Shown here: in pieces, positions 48,660-57,747 of the stretch
Numbering within the stretch: position 1 is the first letter of the stretch
Layout of the letters: each line of letters begins with the position of its first letter
DNA from: Kitasatospora indigofera
GTDB lineage: Bacteria > Actinomycetota > Actinomycetes > Streptomycetales > Streptomycetaceae
Reading direction: 5' to 3'
Length of the DNA stretch: 64,000 nucleotides
Assembly: GCF_014655955.1 (NCBI RefSeq)
Contig: NZ_BNBO01000048.1
Location: 1 to 64,000, forward strand
The notes under the pieces: model-generated
Told to the model about the DNA's origin: nothing
The model's input: only the letters and a program-made list of their open reading frames with translations
The model's database searches: none
Program-made: the position numbers and the translations under genes

Positions 48660-49847
48660 ATGACTCTCGCACCCGCCGACGGCTACGACTCCTTCGAGAT
48701 CCTGGACCCGGCCGACGCCCCCGCGCCGCTCTACGGCAGCGGGTCGCTCAGCGATCTGCTGCCCTCGGTCGCGGCCGGCCTCGGCGTGGCCGGCTTCACG
48801 TCCACCCTGCCGGTCGCGCCGGCCGACCGGGCCTGCGTGTTCCTGGTCGACGGGCTGGGCTGGGAACTCCTGCTGCGCCACCCCGAGTACGCGCCGTTCC
48901 TCAGTTCGCTGGCCGGCAGCTCGCTGGGGAACACCGGCCGCCCGTTGACGGCCGGCTTCCCGGCGACCACCGCGACCTCGCTGGCCTCGGTGGGTACCGG
49001 CCTGCCGCCGGGCCTGCACGGCCTGGCGGGGTACACGGTGGCGGTGCCGGGCGCCGGGTACCTGATGAACCAGCTGCGCTGGCAGCCGCCGACCGAGCCG
49101 CGGGTCTGGCAGCCGTACCCGACGGTGTTCGAGCAGGTGCAGGCGGCGGGCGTGGCGACCTGCCAGGTCTCCTCGCCGCTGTTCTCGACCACCCCGCTGA
49201 CCAGGGTGGCGCTCTCCGGCGGCACCTTCCTCGGCCGGACCACCGGCGAGGAGCGGATGGACCTGGCGGCGCGCTGGCTGGCCGAGCACGACCGGGCGCT
49301 GGTCTACACGTACGTGAGCGAGCTGGACGGCGCCGGCCACCGGTTCGGGGTCGACTCGGACGACTGGCGGATGATGCTGAACACCGTCGACCGGCTCGCC
49401 CGGCGGCTGGCCGAGCAGCTCCCGCCGAGGTCGGTGCTGTACGTCACCGCCGACCACGGCATGATCGACATCGCGCCCGAGGACCGGATCGACTTCGACG
49501 AGGACTGGGAGCTGAGCGCCGGCGTCGCGCTGCTCGGCGGCGAGGGCCGGGCCCGGCACGTCTACGCGGTGCCGGGGGCGGCGGCCGACGTGCACACCGT
49601 CTGGAGCGAGGTGCTCGGTGACCGGATGTGGGTGGCCACCCGGGAACAGGCGATCGCGGCGGGCTGGTTCGGGCCCACCGTGGACGACCGGGTCTACCAG
49701 CGGATCGGCGACGTGGTCGCGGCGGCCCGGGACGACGTGGCGGTGATCGCCTCCCGCAGCGAGCCGGGCGAGTCCACGATGATCGGGCTGCACGGGTCGA
49801 TGACCCCGGTCGAGCAGCACGTGCCGCTGCTCGAAGTCCGCGGCTGA
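48660..49847 (+). CDS. Alkaline phosphatase superfamily phosphodiesterase / nucleotide pyrophosphatase
   Basis: A 395-residue cytosolic hydrolase of the NPP type, which cleaves phosphodiester or pyrophosphate bonds using two zinc ions. Metal ligands and nucleophile appear in order: the first aspartate in VFLVDGLGWELL, the nucleophile threonine in GFPATTATSLASVGTG, aspartate and histidine in SELDGAGHRFG, aspartate-histidine in VTADHGMID and the last histidine in GLHGSMTP. No signal peptide is seen. It lies 40 bp after DUF5998 and 45 bp before tdk. The natural substrate is not evident. Confidence 0.9.
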   Translation: MTLAPADGYDSFEILDPADAPAPLYGSGSLSDLLPSVAAGLGVAGFTSTLPVAPADRACVFLVDGLGWELLLRHPEYAPFLSSLAGSSLGNTGRPLTAGFPATTATSLASVGTGLPPGLHGLAGYTVAVPGAGYLMNQLRWQPPTEPRVWQPYPTVFEQVQAAGVATCQVSSPLFSTTPLTRVALSGGTFLGRTTGEERMDLAARWLAEHDRALVYTYVSELDGAGHRFGVDSDDWRMMLNTVDRLARRLAEQLPPRSVLYVTADHGMIDIAPEDRIDFDEDWELSAGVALLGGEGRARHVYAVPGAAADVHTVWSEVLGDRMWVATREQAIAAGWFGPTVDDRVYQRIGDVVAAARDDVAVIASRSEPGESTMIGLHGSMTPVEQHVPLLEVRG

Positions 49848-49892
49848 CCCCCTCGAACCGCCCACCTCAACTGAAGGGCCTCTGCACCACCC

Positions 49893-50546
49893 ATGGCTGA
49901 ACTGGTGTTCTTCTCGGGGACGATGGACTGCGGCAAGTCGACGCTCGCGCTCCAGCTGGACCACAACCACGCCGCGCGCGGACGGCAGGGGATCATCTTC
50001 TCCCGGCACGACCGGGCCGGTGCCTCCACCATCTCCAGCCGGCTCGGGCTGCGGGCCGACGCGGTGGAGGTGACGGACGCCTTCGACTTCCACGCCCACG
50101 TGGTGCAGCTGCTCTCGGCCGGCGGCCGGGTGGACTACCTGATCTGCGACGAGGCCAACTTCTACGCGGCCGGGCAGGTCGACCAGCTGGCCCGGGTGGT
50201 CGACGAGCTCGGCATCGACGTCTTCACCTTCGGCATCACCACCGACTTCCGCACCCGGCTGTTCCCCGGCTCGCAGCGCCTGATCGAACTCGCCGACCGG
50301 GTGGAGGTGCTCCAGGTCGAGGCGCTCTGCTGGTGCGGCGCCCGGGCCACCCACAACGCCCGGACGGTCGGCGGCGTGATGGTGGTCGAGGGCGCGCAGG
50401 TGGTCGTCGGCGACATCTCGGTCAGCGAGGACGAGATCGGCTACGAGGTGCTCTGCCGGCGCCACCACCGCCGCCGGCTGACGGCGGCCACCGCCCGCGC
50501 CTCGGTGCTCTCCCCGGACGTGCTGCCCTTCGAGCAGCAGGCCTGA
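49893..50546 (+). CDS. tdk: Thymidine kinase
   Basis: Type II thymidine kinase for salvage of thymidine to dTMP, 217 residues. Walker A is SGTMDCGKSTLAL (residues 8-20), Walker B region YLICDEANFY carries the catalytic glutamate, and FGITTDFRTRLFPGS is the dimer and phosphate-binding segment. Zinc ligands are CWCGAR and a distal CRRH. ATG 49893 has GGGCCTC rather than a strong ribosome site, and translation may depend on the upstream gene. It ends 45 bp before the converging VOC gene. Confidence 0.93.
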   Translation: MAELVFFSGTMDCGKSTLALQLDHNHAARGRQGIIFSRHDRAGASTISSRLGLRADAVEVTDAFDFHAHVVQLLSAGGRVDYLICDEANFYAAGQVDQLARVVDELGIDVFTFGITTDFRTRLFPGSQRLIELADRVEVLQVEALCWCGARATHNARTVGGVMVVEGAQVVVGDISVSEDEIGYEVLCRRHHRRRLTAATARASVLSPDVLPFEQQA

Positions 50547-50562
50547 CGGCCTCGGGCGCCGG

Positions 50563-50590
50563 CCGGCAGCCCGCCCGCGGTCGCTGCCGG
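50563..50590. terminator. Hairpin between tdk and the converging VOC gene
   Basis: CCGGCAGC (50563-50570) pairs with 50583-50590 across a 12-base loop. Confidence 0.45.
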
Positions 50591-51409
50591 TCAGCCGGCC
50601 TCGACCACGGAGAACAGCCCGCCGCGCGGGTCGGCCAGGTGCACGACCCGCCCGCCCGCGCCGTCCTCCCCGGCGGCGCCCCGGCCGGTGCCGTCCGCCG
50701 CACCCCGCGCGGGCGGGGTGGCCACCCGGCCGCCGTGCCGGACGGCCAGCGCGGCCGTCCTGGCGGTGTCGGCGACGGTGAAGCAGGTCCGCCAGCGGGC
50801 CGGGGCCGGACCTTCGCCGCGCCGGATCCGGGCCACCGTCCGGCCGCCGGCCAGCAGTTCGTACCCCTCGCCGGGGTCCGGCACCCCGCTGCCGGGGGCC
50901 TGCGCCGCGCGCACCTCGTCCGCGAGCACCGAGCGGTAGAACGCGGCGGCCACCGGCGGCTCGCAGGTGAGCAGGTCGGTGCGGCCCGGGGTGCCGGGCT
51001 CGCCGGCCGCCTCCCAGCCGAGGTGCTCCTCGCCCTGCCAGAGCCCGAAGGCCGCGCCCGCCAGGTCGGCGGCGATGGCGAGGCGCCCGGCCCGGCCGGC
51101 CTGCACCGGTCCGACCGCGACCGTTCCGCCGCACTCGCGCACCCGCTGCGAGACCTCGTCCGCGTGGTCCACCGCGAAGTAGGTGGTCCAGCCGACCGGG
51201 TGGCCCGGCGCCCCGGGCGACATCCCGAGGCCGGCCACCAGGGCGCCGCCGGCCCGGGCCCGGACGTACCGGCCGAGCCGGTCCGGGCCGGGGGAGAACT
51301 CCCAGTCGAACAGTCGGCCGTAGAAGGCCCGGGCGCCCTCCAGGTCGTCGGTCAGCAGGCTCGTCCAGCAGGGTGAGCCCTGGGCCAGACGGAGTGTCAC
51401 CGCGGGCAT
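50591..51409 (-). CDS. VOC family protein with two glyoxalase-like domains
   Basis: A 272-residue protein made of two VOC/glyoxalase-fold units, about residues 10-125 (CWTSLLTDDLEGARAFYGRLFDWEF ... AFGLWQ) and 140-270 (TDLLTCEPPVAAAFYRSVL ... DPRGGLFSVVEAG). Such proteins include hydroxylases' relatives, antibiotic-binding proteins and isomerases. The metal ligands of true glyoxalases are not clear here, so it may be a binding protein. Start is ATG 51407-51409 with GAGGAG upstream. It converges with tdk. Confidence 0.85.
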   Translation of the reverse strand: MPAVTLRLAQGSPCWTSLLTDDLEGARAFYGRLFDWEFSPGPDRLGRYVRARAGGALVAGLGMSPGAPGHPVGWTTYFAVDHADEVSQRVRECGGTVAVGPVQAGRAGRLAIAADLAGAAFGLWQGEEHLGWEAAGEPGTPGRTDLLTCEPPVAAAFYRSVLADEVRAAQAPGSGVPDPGEGYELLAGGRTVARIRRGEGPAPARWRTCFTVADTARTAALAVRHGGRVATPPARGAADGTGRGAAGEDGAGGRVVHLADPRGGLFSVVEAG

Positions 51410-51587
51410 GGGCAGGTCTCCTCACGGGGCGTCGGGTGGTCGACGCGGGTGGTCGGCGCGGCAGGTCCACGCGTAGGGGGCGATGCTCGCACCACCGGCG
51501 CGGCGGCGGCGCCCGGCCGCGCGGGGGAGACGGGCAAAGAAGGGACAAAGAGCTTGCGGCCGGCCGCCCTGCGCAAGAATGTCGCCC

Positions 51588-52439
51588 ATGGACAGCTTTC
51601 CGCAGGACTCCCCGCTGATCTCCGTCACCGACCTGGAGACAGCCCTCGCCTCCCCCCGGCCGCCGGTGCTGCTCGACATCCGCTTCCAGCTGGGCAGCAC
51701 GTCCAGCCGCGGCGAGTACGAGGCCGGGCACCTGCCCGGGGCGCACTTCGTCGACCTGGACGCCGAGCTGGCGGCCCCGCCCGGTACGGCCGGCCGGCAC
51801 CCGCTGCCCGATCCGGAGGTGCTCGGCGCGGCGCTGGGCCGGGCGGGCGTCAGCGCCGAACGCGCGGTGGTGGTCTACGACGCCGGGCCGGCGATGTCCG
51901 CCGCCCGGGCCTGGTGGCTGCTGCGCTGGGCCGGGCACCCGGACGTGCGGGTGCTGGACGGCGGCCTGGCCGCGTGGCAGGCCGCCGGCCTGCCGCTCAG
52001 CAGCGAACTGCCGCCGGCGGAGGCGGGCGACTTCAAGCCGGTGCCCGGCCTGCTGCCGACCCTGGACGCGGACGGCGCGGCCGCCTTCGCCCGGACCGGA
52101 CTGCTGCTGGACGCCCGCGCCGGCGAGCGCTACCGCGGCGAGGTGGAGCCGATCGACGCCAAGGCCGGGCACATCCCCGGCGCGGTGTCGGCGCCGACCA
52201 CGGAGAACGTCGGTGCGGACGGGCGGTTCCTGCCGGCCGCCGCGCTGGCGGCCCGGTTCGGCGGGCTCGGTGCGGGCACCGGCGAGGTGGCCGTCTACTG
52301 CGGTTCGGGGGTGACGGCGGCCCACCAGATCCTGGCCATGGACGTGGCGGGGCTGTCGGCCACGCTCTACCCGGGTTCGTGGAGCGAGTGGTCCAGGGAC
52401 CCGCAGCGCCCCGTCGCCACCGGCGCCCAGCCGGGCTGA
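51588..52439 (+). CDS. Two-domain rhodanese-type sulfurtransferase
   Basis: A 283-residue thiosulfate/3-mercaptopyruvate sulfurtransferase. The first rhodanese domain (about 15-135, with LLDIRFQLGSTSSRGEYEAGHLPGAHFVDL) is structural. The second (about 155-275) has the active cysteine in the loop CGSGVTA, whose sequence favours mercaptopyruvate-type enzymes. Trp-rich LYPGSWSEWSRDP is the usual end. There is no ribosome site before ATG 51588; AAGAAT (51575-51580) lies exactly seven bases upstream, so the transcript may be leaderless. Cytosolic. Confidence 0.9.
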   Translation: MDSFPQDSPLISVTDLETALASPRPPVLLDIRFQLGSTSSRGEYEAGHLPGAHFVDLDAELAAPPGTAGRHPLPDPEVLGAALGRAGVSAERAVVVYDAGPAMSAARAWWLLRWAGHPDVRVLDGGLAAWQAAGLPLSSELPPAEAGDFKPVPGLLPTLDADGAAAFARTGLLLDARAGERYRGEVEPIDAKAGHIPGAVSAPTTENVGADGRFLPAAALAARFGGLGAGTGEVAVYCGSGVTAAHQILAMDVAGLSATLYPGSWSEWSRDPQRPVATGAQPG

Positions 52440-52480
52440 CCGTCCGTCACCACCCGGCACGCGCGCGGGCGGCCGCTCCC

Positions 52481-52504
52481 CGGGGGGAGCGGCCCCCCGG
52501 CCGT
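52481..52504. terminator. Bidirectional terminator between the sulfurtransferase and sepH
   Basis: An 11-bp perfect stem, GGCCGCTCCCC (52481-52491) with 52494-52504, with almost no loop, so effectively ten pairs and a four-base loop. Confidence 0.6.
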
Positions 52505-52521
52505 ACTGCTCGGTGCTGTTG

Positions 52522-53565
52522 CTACTCCTGCTTCTTGCGCCGGCTGCCGAAGACGATCTCGTCCCAGCTGGGCACGGTGGCACGCCGCCCGGGGCGGACG
52601 CCGTCCGCCTCGGCCTGCCGGTCGGTGGTGCCGACCAGCCGCTCGCGGTGCGGGGCGACCGCGCGCGGCATCAGGATGTCGGCGTACGCGGAGCCCGCGC
52701 CGATGCCTGCCGCGGGCGCCGCCGGCTCCTCGGCCTCCTCGACCACCTCGGCCACGGCGGGTTCGACCGGGGCCGGGCTGCCGACCGCGAGGTCGCCGCG
52801 GAAGGCGGGCACCACGTCCAGCAGGCTGGTCAGCGAGTCCCGTGCGTCGGCCGTGGCCTCCCGCGACTCCCGCACCTCACGGGCCGACATGATGCGGTCC
52901 GCGGAGGGGCGGTCGATCATCGGGCGCAGCGGCCGGTCGTGCGGCAGCCTGGCGATCCGCGGGATGAACGGGAAGACCTGCTCGTCCTCGCGCTCGACGT
53001 TCTCGCCGATCAGCGCGCGGGCCTCGTCGTCGTTGGGCTGCACGAGCCGCCGCGGCGGGTCGTACGTCCAGCTGGCGGTGCGGCCCTCGCCGTCCGCGCG
53101 GTACCCGAGGATGACCTCCCAGGTGCCGTCGTCGCGGCGCCAGGAGTCCCAGCGCTCGGTGTCCTTCTCGGCGCCGCGCAGGGCGAGCCGTTCGGCGACG
53201 GCCTCGCCGAGCTGGGGCCCGGTGGACTCGCCGTGCCGGCGGATGGCGGTCTTGCGGGCGCGCTCGGCCATGAAGGCACGCTCGGCGAGCACGGGGCCCT
53301 CGAAGCGGCGGACCCGGTCGACGGAGATCCCGGCGGCCTGGGCGACCTCCTCGGCGGAGGCACCGGCTCGTATCCGCGCCTGGATGTCACGGGGGCGGAG
53401 GTGGCTCTCGACCTCGATCTCGATCTGGCCGAGGCGCGGCCGGTCCCCGCGGATGGCGGCGCGCAGCCGCTCGTCGATGGGGAGGGTGTACTCCGTGCTG
53501 TCGGCAGCCTTGAGCACCAGCCGTGTGCCGTCGTTGCTGACGGCCACGACGCGCAGTTCGGGCAC
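52522..53565 (-). CDS. sepH: Septation protein SepH
   Basis: SepH is an FtsZ-binding division protein of actinobacteria that stimulates FtsZ assembly and is needed for normal sporulation septation in Streptomyces. The 347-residue product has the conserved N-terminal DUF3071 domain (about 1-170) starting PELRVVAVSNDGTRLVLKA. It holds a helix-turn-helix-like segment (IQARIRAGASAEEVAQAAGISVDRVRRFEGPV) and RRDDGTWEVILGY. A long, variable, acidic and probably disordered middle and tail follow, ending in the conserved basic motif IVFGSRRKKQE. GTG 53563-53565 has GGGAGG five bases upstream. It corresponds to SCO5855 from memory. Confidence 0.93.
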   Translation of the reverse strand: MPELRVVAVSNDGTRLVLKAADSTEYTLPIDERLRAAIRGDRPRLGQIEIEVESHLRPRDIQARIRAGASAEEVAQAAGISVDRVRRFEGPVLAERAFMAERARKTAIRRHGESTGPQLGEAVAERLALRGAEKDTERWDSWRRDDGTWEVILGYRADGEGRTASWTYDPPRRLVQPNDDEARALIGENVEREDEQVFPFIPRIARLPHDRPLRPMIDRPSADRIMSAREVRESREATADARDSLTSLLDVVPAFRGDLAVGSPAPVEPAVAEVVEEAEEPAAPAAGIGAGSAYADILMPRAVAPHRERLVGTTDRQAEADGVRPGRRATVPSWDEIVFGSRRKKQE

Positions 53566-54112
53566 GGTTACCTCCCGGGTGGTGCCTGCCGACGTCACCT
53601 GCGTCGCTGCTCCCGTACTGAGTGTGGCCTGCCCACTGGCGGCTGGCCACAACCTTGCTGAGTTCCCCGGCGTGTCGGGCTTCTGCCCGGGCACGCCGCT
53701 GTGGCACGGTTGCCTTTTTGCCACGTCACCGGTCGACGTCGCGCCTGGGTGTCCCGGCCGTCCTCGCACATGGAGTGACGCGACGATCCGGGACGGGCGC
53801 CGCCGTGCGTACCTGCTCCGTGATCGTCGGACGATCTGCCGGTTGATGGGCAGTCGACAAGTCGACCGAAGGCTCAGGCTCCACGAACAGTACTCCATTC
53901 GTGGCATCCAGCGGGGCGGCTCGCCGCTCAAGTCTCCCGCGATTCACGGGAATCTCAAGAGTGGCCACCTCAATGGCGGACCGTTGGCAACCGCACGGTG
54001 ATCATCTTCACATATATCGACCGCGAAGAACCGGACATTCGCCCCTTGTGTCCTTCTTTGGGCAAGATGGAATGACTTGTTCGAAGAGCAGTCGAATGAC
54101 CGAGGGATGTTG
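53566..54112. promoter_or_regulatory. Divergent promoter region between sepH and a membrane-protein gene
   Basis: About 550 bp of lower-GC noncoding DNA. The most AT-rich part is 53995-54090. TTCGA-N7-TCGAA (54080-54096) is a small inverted repeat 17 bases before the membrane-protein start. Open frames running upstream of sepH have no ribosome site and no protein-like composition. Confidence 0.45.
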
Positions 54113-54931
54113 ATGCCGGAGCAGAAGCCCGCCGGGGCGGCGGAGAAGGGCGGGAAGCGGATCGATCTGAGCATGGCTCAGGTCGCCGCGAGCGCGCTCG
54201 CCACCATGGTGGGCGCGTTGCTCGCCTCCGAACTCGGGGTGGCCGGCACCGTCATCGGCGCGGCGGTGGTCAGCGTCGCGGCCACCACCAGCACGGCCGT
54301 GTTCCACCACATCTTCCGCCGCACCGGCGACCAGCTGCGGGTGGCGGCCGACCGGGGCACGGGGGCCGGCGCGGCCCCGCCCTCGCCGGCCGCCGGGCCG
54401 CCGGCCGACGCGGGGGAGCCGGCGCCGTCCTCGGACTGGAACAGCTCCAAGGTCCTGCGGGCGCGCCCGCGGCGGTCCTGGCGGTCGGCGCTGGTGCTGC
54501 CGGGGCTGGTCTTCCTGCTGGCGATGGTGCCGATCGTCGCCTTCGAGCTGGTGACCGGCCAGCCGGTGTCGGCGACCGTCCAGGGCGGGACCGGCCAGGG
54601 GACGTCCTTCGGCGGCTCGGTGCACGGCACGCCGTCGACGAAGCCGTCCTCCCCGCCGTCCCCCGGATCCGCCTCCTCCGCCGCGAGCCCCGGCGCCGGC
54701 GCGGGTGCCTCCTCCACGCCGTCCGCCGCACCGTCGGCGAAGCCGTCCTCCTCGCCCTCGGCCGGGCAGCCGTCCGGGCCCGCCGGCCGGCCCTCCGCCG
54801 GCTCCTCCCCGGACGCCGGCTCCTCGCCGTCGGGCCAGGCCTCCCCGTCCGGTCAGGTCTCCCCCGAGCCCGCGGCCCCGGCCCCGGGCGGAGCCGCGAC
54901 GGCTCCCGGCGGGACTCCGGCCACCCCGTGA
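54113..54931 (+). CDS. Membrane protein with Ser/Pro-rich extracytoplasmic tail
   Basis: A 272-residue protein of unknown function. A hydrophobic stretch covers residues 20-60 (one long or two tight helices with MVGALLASELGVAGTVIGAA), then a cytoplasmic linker, and a clear helix at about 127-146 (ALVLPGLVFLLAMVPIVAFEL). The C-terminal 110 residues are Ser/Pro/Gly-rich, like a cell-wall spanning or disordered region. ATG 54113 has GAGGG six bases upstream; ATG 54107 and TTG 54077 are in frame but worse placed. It is divergent from sepH, so a link to the cell envelope is possible but only by position. Confidence 0.75.
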   Translation: MPEQKPAGAAEKGGKRIDLSMAQVAASALATMVGALLASELGVAGTVIGAAVVSVAATTSTAVFHHIFRRTGDQLRVAADRGTGAGAAPPSPAAGPPADAGEPAPSSDWNSSKVLRARPRRSWRSALVLPGLVFLLAMVPIVAFELVTGQPVSATVQGGTGQGTSFGGSVHGTPSTKPSSPPSPGSASSAASPGAGAGASSTPSAAPSAKPSSSPSAGQPSGPAGRPSAGSSPDAGSSPSGQASPSGQVSPEPAAPAPGGAATAPGGTPATP

Positions 54932-54941
54932 GCGCGGGCGG

Positions 54942-56258
54942 TCAGGCGCCGAGCACCCGCCGCAGGTAGTCGTTGCCGAACAGCCGCTGCGGGTCGACCT
55001 TGTCGCGCAGTGCCGTGAAGTCGCCGAAGCGCGGGTAGGCCCCGGCCAGGTACTCGGCGTCCCGGGTGTGCAGCTTGCCCCAGTGCGGACGGCCCTGGTG
55101 GGCGGTCATCAGCTTCTCCACCTCGGTGAAGTAGCCCTGCTCGGCGGTGCCCCGGTAGAGGTGGACGGCGATGTAGACGCTGTCCCGCCCGCTCGCGGTG
55201 GACAGCCAGAGGTCGTCGGCGGGTGCGAACCGCACCTCGACGGGGAAGCTGATCCGCCACTGCGAGCGCTCGACCAGCGCCTTCAGCTCACGCAGCACGG
55301 TGGCGGCCGCCTCGCGCGGCACCGCGTACTCCATCTCGACGAAGCGCACGGTGCGCGGGCTGGTGAACACCTTGTAGGCGGTGTCGGTGTACGTCCGCTC
55401 CGACCAGGCCCGGCTGGCCAGGGCCGCGATCGACGGGACCGTCCCGGGGAAGCGCCGCCCCACCCGGCAGGCACCCTCCCAGACGGTGTTGGAGAGGAAC
55501 TCGTCGTCCAGCCAGGCCTTGAAGCGGGGCAGCGGGGCGGCCGGCCCCTGGCTGCGGTTGTTGCGCTTGGTGGAGCAGCGGTCGGTGTGCGGGAACCAGT
55601 AGAACTCGAAGTGCTCGTTGACCGCCGTCAGGTCGTCCAGCCGGCCGATCACCTCGTCGAAGCGCATCGGCTGCTCGTGCGCGGTCAGCAGGAAGGCCGG
55701 CTCCACGCCGAAGGTGATCGCGCTGATCACGCCGAGCGCGCCGAGGCCCAGCCGGGCGCCCTGGAACAGCTCGGGGTTCTCGGTCGGTGAGCAGTGCTGC
55801 ACGCTGCCGTCGGCGAGGACGATCTCCAGCGCGCGGATCTGGGCGGCCAGCGAGCCGGACTCGCGGCCGGTGCCGTGGGTGCCGGTGCTGGTGGCGCCGG
55901 CCACGGTCTGCACCTCGATGTCGCCCATGTTGGCCAGCGACAGGCCCGCGGCCTCCAGCAGCCGGTTCAGCCGGGAGAGCGGCAGGCCGGACTCGACGGT
56001 GACGGTGCCGGCCTCGCGGTCCAGCTCGCGGACGGCGGTGAGCGCGTCCGGGCGGACCAGCAGGCCGTCGCCGGCCGAGGCTATCGCGGTGAAGGAGTGC
56101 CCGGACCCGACGGCCTTGACCGTGCGGCCGGCCTCGGCGGCCCGCCGGACCAGCTCGCCCAGTTCGGCCGCCGAGGCGGGCGTGGCCACCTCGGCGGGCC
56201 GGGCACTCTGGTTGCCGGCCCAGTTGGTCCAGCGGCCGGCGGTGATGGCCTGGGGCAT
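54942..56258 (-). CDS. D-arabinono-1,4-lactone oxidase family FAD oxidoreductase
   Basis: A 438-residue FAD-dependent sugar-acid lactone oxidase. The N-terminal FAD-binding (PP-loop) domain has [42 protein letters not shown] and [12 protein letters not shown], where the histidine in the TGTHGTG loop is near the flavin. The C-terminal ALO domain contains [28 protein letters not shown], and the typical end [25 protein letters not shown]. The substrate may be an aldonolactone or another sugar acid. ATG 56256-56258 has AGGAGG. About 100 bp separates it from the MFS gene, which is on the same strand upstream. Confidence 0.9.
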   Translation of the reverse strand: MPQAITAGRWTNWAGNQSARPAEVATPASAAELGELVRRAAEAGRTVKAVGSGHSFTAIASAGDGLLVRPDALTAVRELDREAGTVTVESGLPLSRLNRLLEAAGLSLANMGDIEVQTVAGATSTGTHGTGRESGSLAAQIRALEIVLADGSVQHCSPTENPELFQGARLGLGALGVISAITFGVEPAFLLTAHEQPMRFDEVIGRLDDLTAVNEHFEFYWFPHTDRCSTKRNNRSQGPAAPLPRFKAWLDDEFLSNTVWEGACRVGRRFPGTVPSIAALASRAWSERTYTDTAYKVFTSPRTVRFVEMEYAVPREAAATVLRELKALVERSQWRISFPVEVRFAPADDLWLSTASGRDSVYIAVHLYRGTAEQGYFTEVEKLMTAHQGRPHWGKLHTRDAEYLAGAYPRFGDFTALRDKVDPQRLFGNDYLRRVLGA

Positions 56259-56361
56259 TGCGCTGCCTCCTGCTCCGTGGCCGAACGGTGTCGGCGGTGT
56301 CCGGGGTCGCGCGGCGAGCCGGACTCCAGACCGCTACCCGTGGGTAGGGAGCGTAGTCAGT

Positions 56362-57618
56362 TCAACGCCCCAGGTCTACGGTCTGCGGGGCCCCTTCGCC
56401 GCTGCCCTCGGCCGGCAGTCCGGCGTGCAGCCGGCCGAGGCCCGCCAGCGCCGTCAGCGCGCCGAAGGCGGCGGCCGCCACCGGCACCCAGTACCCGGCG
56501 GGGGCGCCGGCGGCGTCCACCGCCCAGCCGGCCGCGGAGGAGCCGAGCGCGACGCCCAGGGCGAGCCCGGTGGTGGTCCAGGTCATCCCCTCGGTGAGCT
56601 GGGCGGCCGGCACCAGCTTCTCGACCAGGGCCATCGCGGTGATCAGGGTCGGCGAGATGGAGGTGCCGGCGACGAACAGCGCGCCGCCGATGGCCAGCAT
56701 CCCCGGGGTGCCGCTCACCGTCTGCCCCACGATCACCAGCGGCACCATGCTGACCGCCATCACGGCGACCCCCAGGATGAACCGGCGTGCCATCGACCCC
56801 TTGAGCTTCAGCGTCCCGAAGACCACGCCGGCCAGGCAGGAGCCGAGCGCGTAGACGGCGAGCACCAGGCTGGAGGAGGTGACGTGGCCCTGCGCCTTCG
56901 CGAAGGCCACGGTGACCACCTCCACCGAGCCGAAGATCGCCCCGGTCGCGACGAAGGTCAGCACCAGCACCTGGAGCCCCGAGTTGCGGATCGCCGAGCC
57001 GCCGCCGTGGTGCGCCTCCGGGTGCAGCGGCGGCTCGGTGCCGCGCTGCGCGGTGAACAGGGCGATGCCCACCGCCAGGAACACCGCGGCCAGCAGGACG
57101 CCCGCCTCCGGGAAGACGGTGGTGGCCAGGCCGATGGAGAGGATCGGGCCGACGATGAAGCAGATCTCGTCCACCACCGCCTCCAGGGAGTAGGCGGTGT
57201 GCAGCTTGGGGCCCTCGTCGCGGTACAGGTGGGCCCAGCGGGCGCGGACCATCGCGCCGGTGCTGGGCATGCCGCCCATGGCGGCGGCCCAGACGAAGAG
57301 CGTCCAGTCCGGTGCGCCGAGGCGGGCGGAGAGCAGCAGCCCGGTCGCGGCGGCGAGGGTGACCGCGGTCGCGGGCAGGGCCACCCGGCGCTGCCCGTAG
57401 CGGTCCACCAGCCGGGAGACCTGCGGGCCGGCCACCGCCGCCGCCAGGGCCAGCACCGCCGAGACGGCGCCGGCCAGCCCCCAGGAGCCACGCAGTTCCG
57501 CCAGCATCGTGACGATGCCGATGCCGGTCATGGAGATCGGCAACCGGGCGACGAAGCCGGTCGAGGAGAAGGCCAGACTGCCGGGGGCGGCGAAGATCTG
57601 GCGGTAGCTGGACAGCAC
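56362..57618 (-). CDS. MFS transporter (12-TM)
   Basis: A 418-residue major-facilitator protein with 12 predicted helices. It starts [31 protein letters not shown] and has a motif A-like loop [18 protein letters not shown] after the second helix pair. The family is a YfcJ/CynX-like group of small actinobacterial MFS proteins. Start is GTG 57616-57618 with GGAGA upstream; an upstream in-frame ATG has no ribosome site. It is divergent from the ferrochelatase gene, with 129 bp between, and a link to heme metabolism is possible only by position. Substrate unknown. Confidence 0.87.
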   Translation of the reverse strand: MLSSYRQIFAAPGSLAFSSTGFVARLPISMTGIGIVTMLAELRGSWGLAGAVSAVLALAAAVAGPQVSRLVDRYGQRRVALPATAVTLAAATGLLLSARLGAPDWTLFVWAAAMGGMPSTGAMVRARWAHLYRDEGPKLHTAYSLEAVVDEICFIVGPILSIGLATTVFPEAGVLLAAVFLAVGIALFTAQRGTEPPLHPEAHHGGGSAIRNSGLQVLVLTFVATGAIFGSVEVVTVAFAKAQGHVTSSSLVLAVYALGSCLAGVVFGTLKLKGSMARRFILGVAVMAVSMVPLVIVGQTVSGTPGMLAIGGALFVAGTSISPTLITAMALVEKLVPAAQLTEGMTWTTTGLALGVALGSSAAGWAVDAAGAPAGYWVPVAAAAFGALTALAGLGRLHAGLPAEGSGEGAPQTVDLGR

Positions 57619-57747
57619 GGGGTCTCCGCGGGGGTAAGGAACATGGCTGGCAAACACAGCTTACGTACCTTGGCAAACGAGATATACCGGACATCCGGCT
57701 GCGGGCCTGCCCGCGGGCCCGACCCCCGCAGTGGCAGGATCAGCCTC
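57619..57747. promoter_or_regulatory. Divergent promoter region of the MFS gene and ferrochelatase
   Basis: A 129-bp AT-richer gap. TTACGT (57661-57666) and TATACC (57683-57688), 16 bp apart, could be a rightward promoter. The octamer TGGCAAAC occurs twice (57648-57655 and 57671-57678), 23 bp apart. Confidence 0.4.

Noticed and set aside
53726-53968. 80-codon minus-strand frame between sepH and the membrane protein
   Set aside because: No ribosome site and no protein-like periodicity. It lies in a promoter-like lower-GC region. It might be reconsidered with comparative data.
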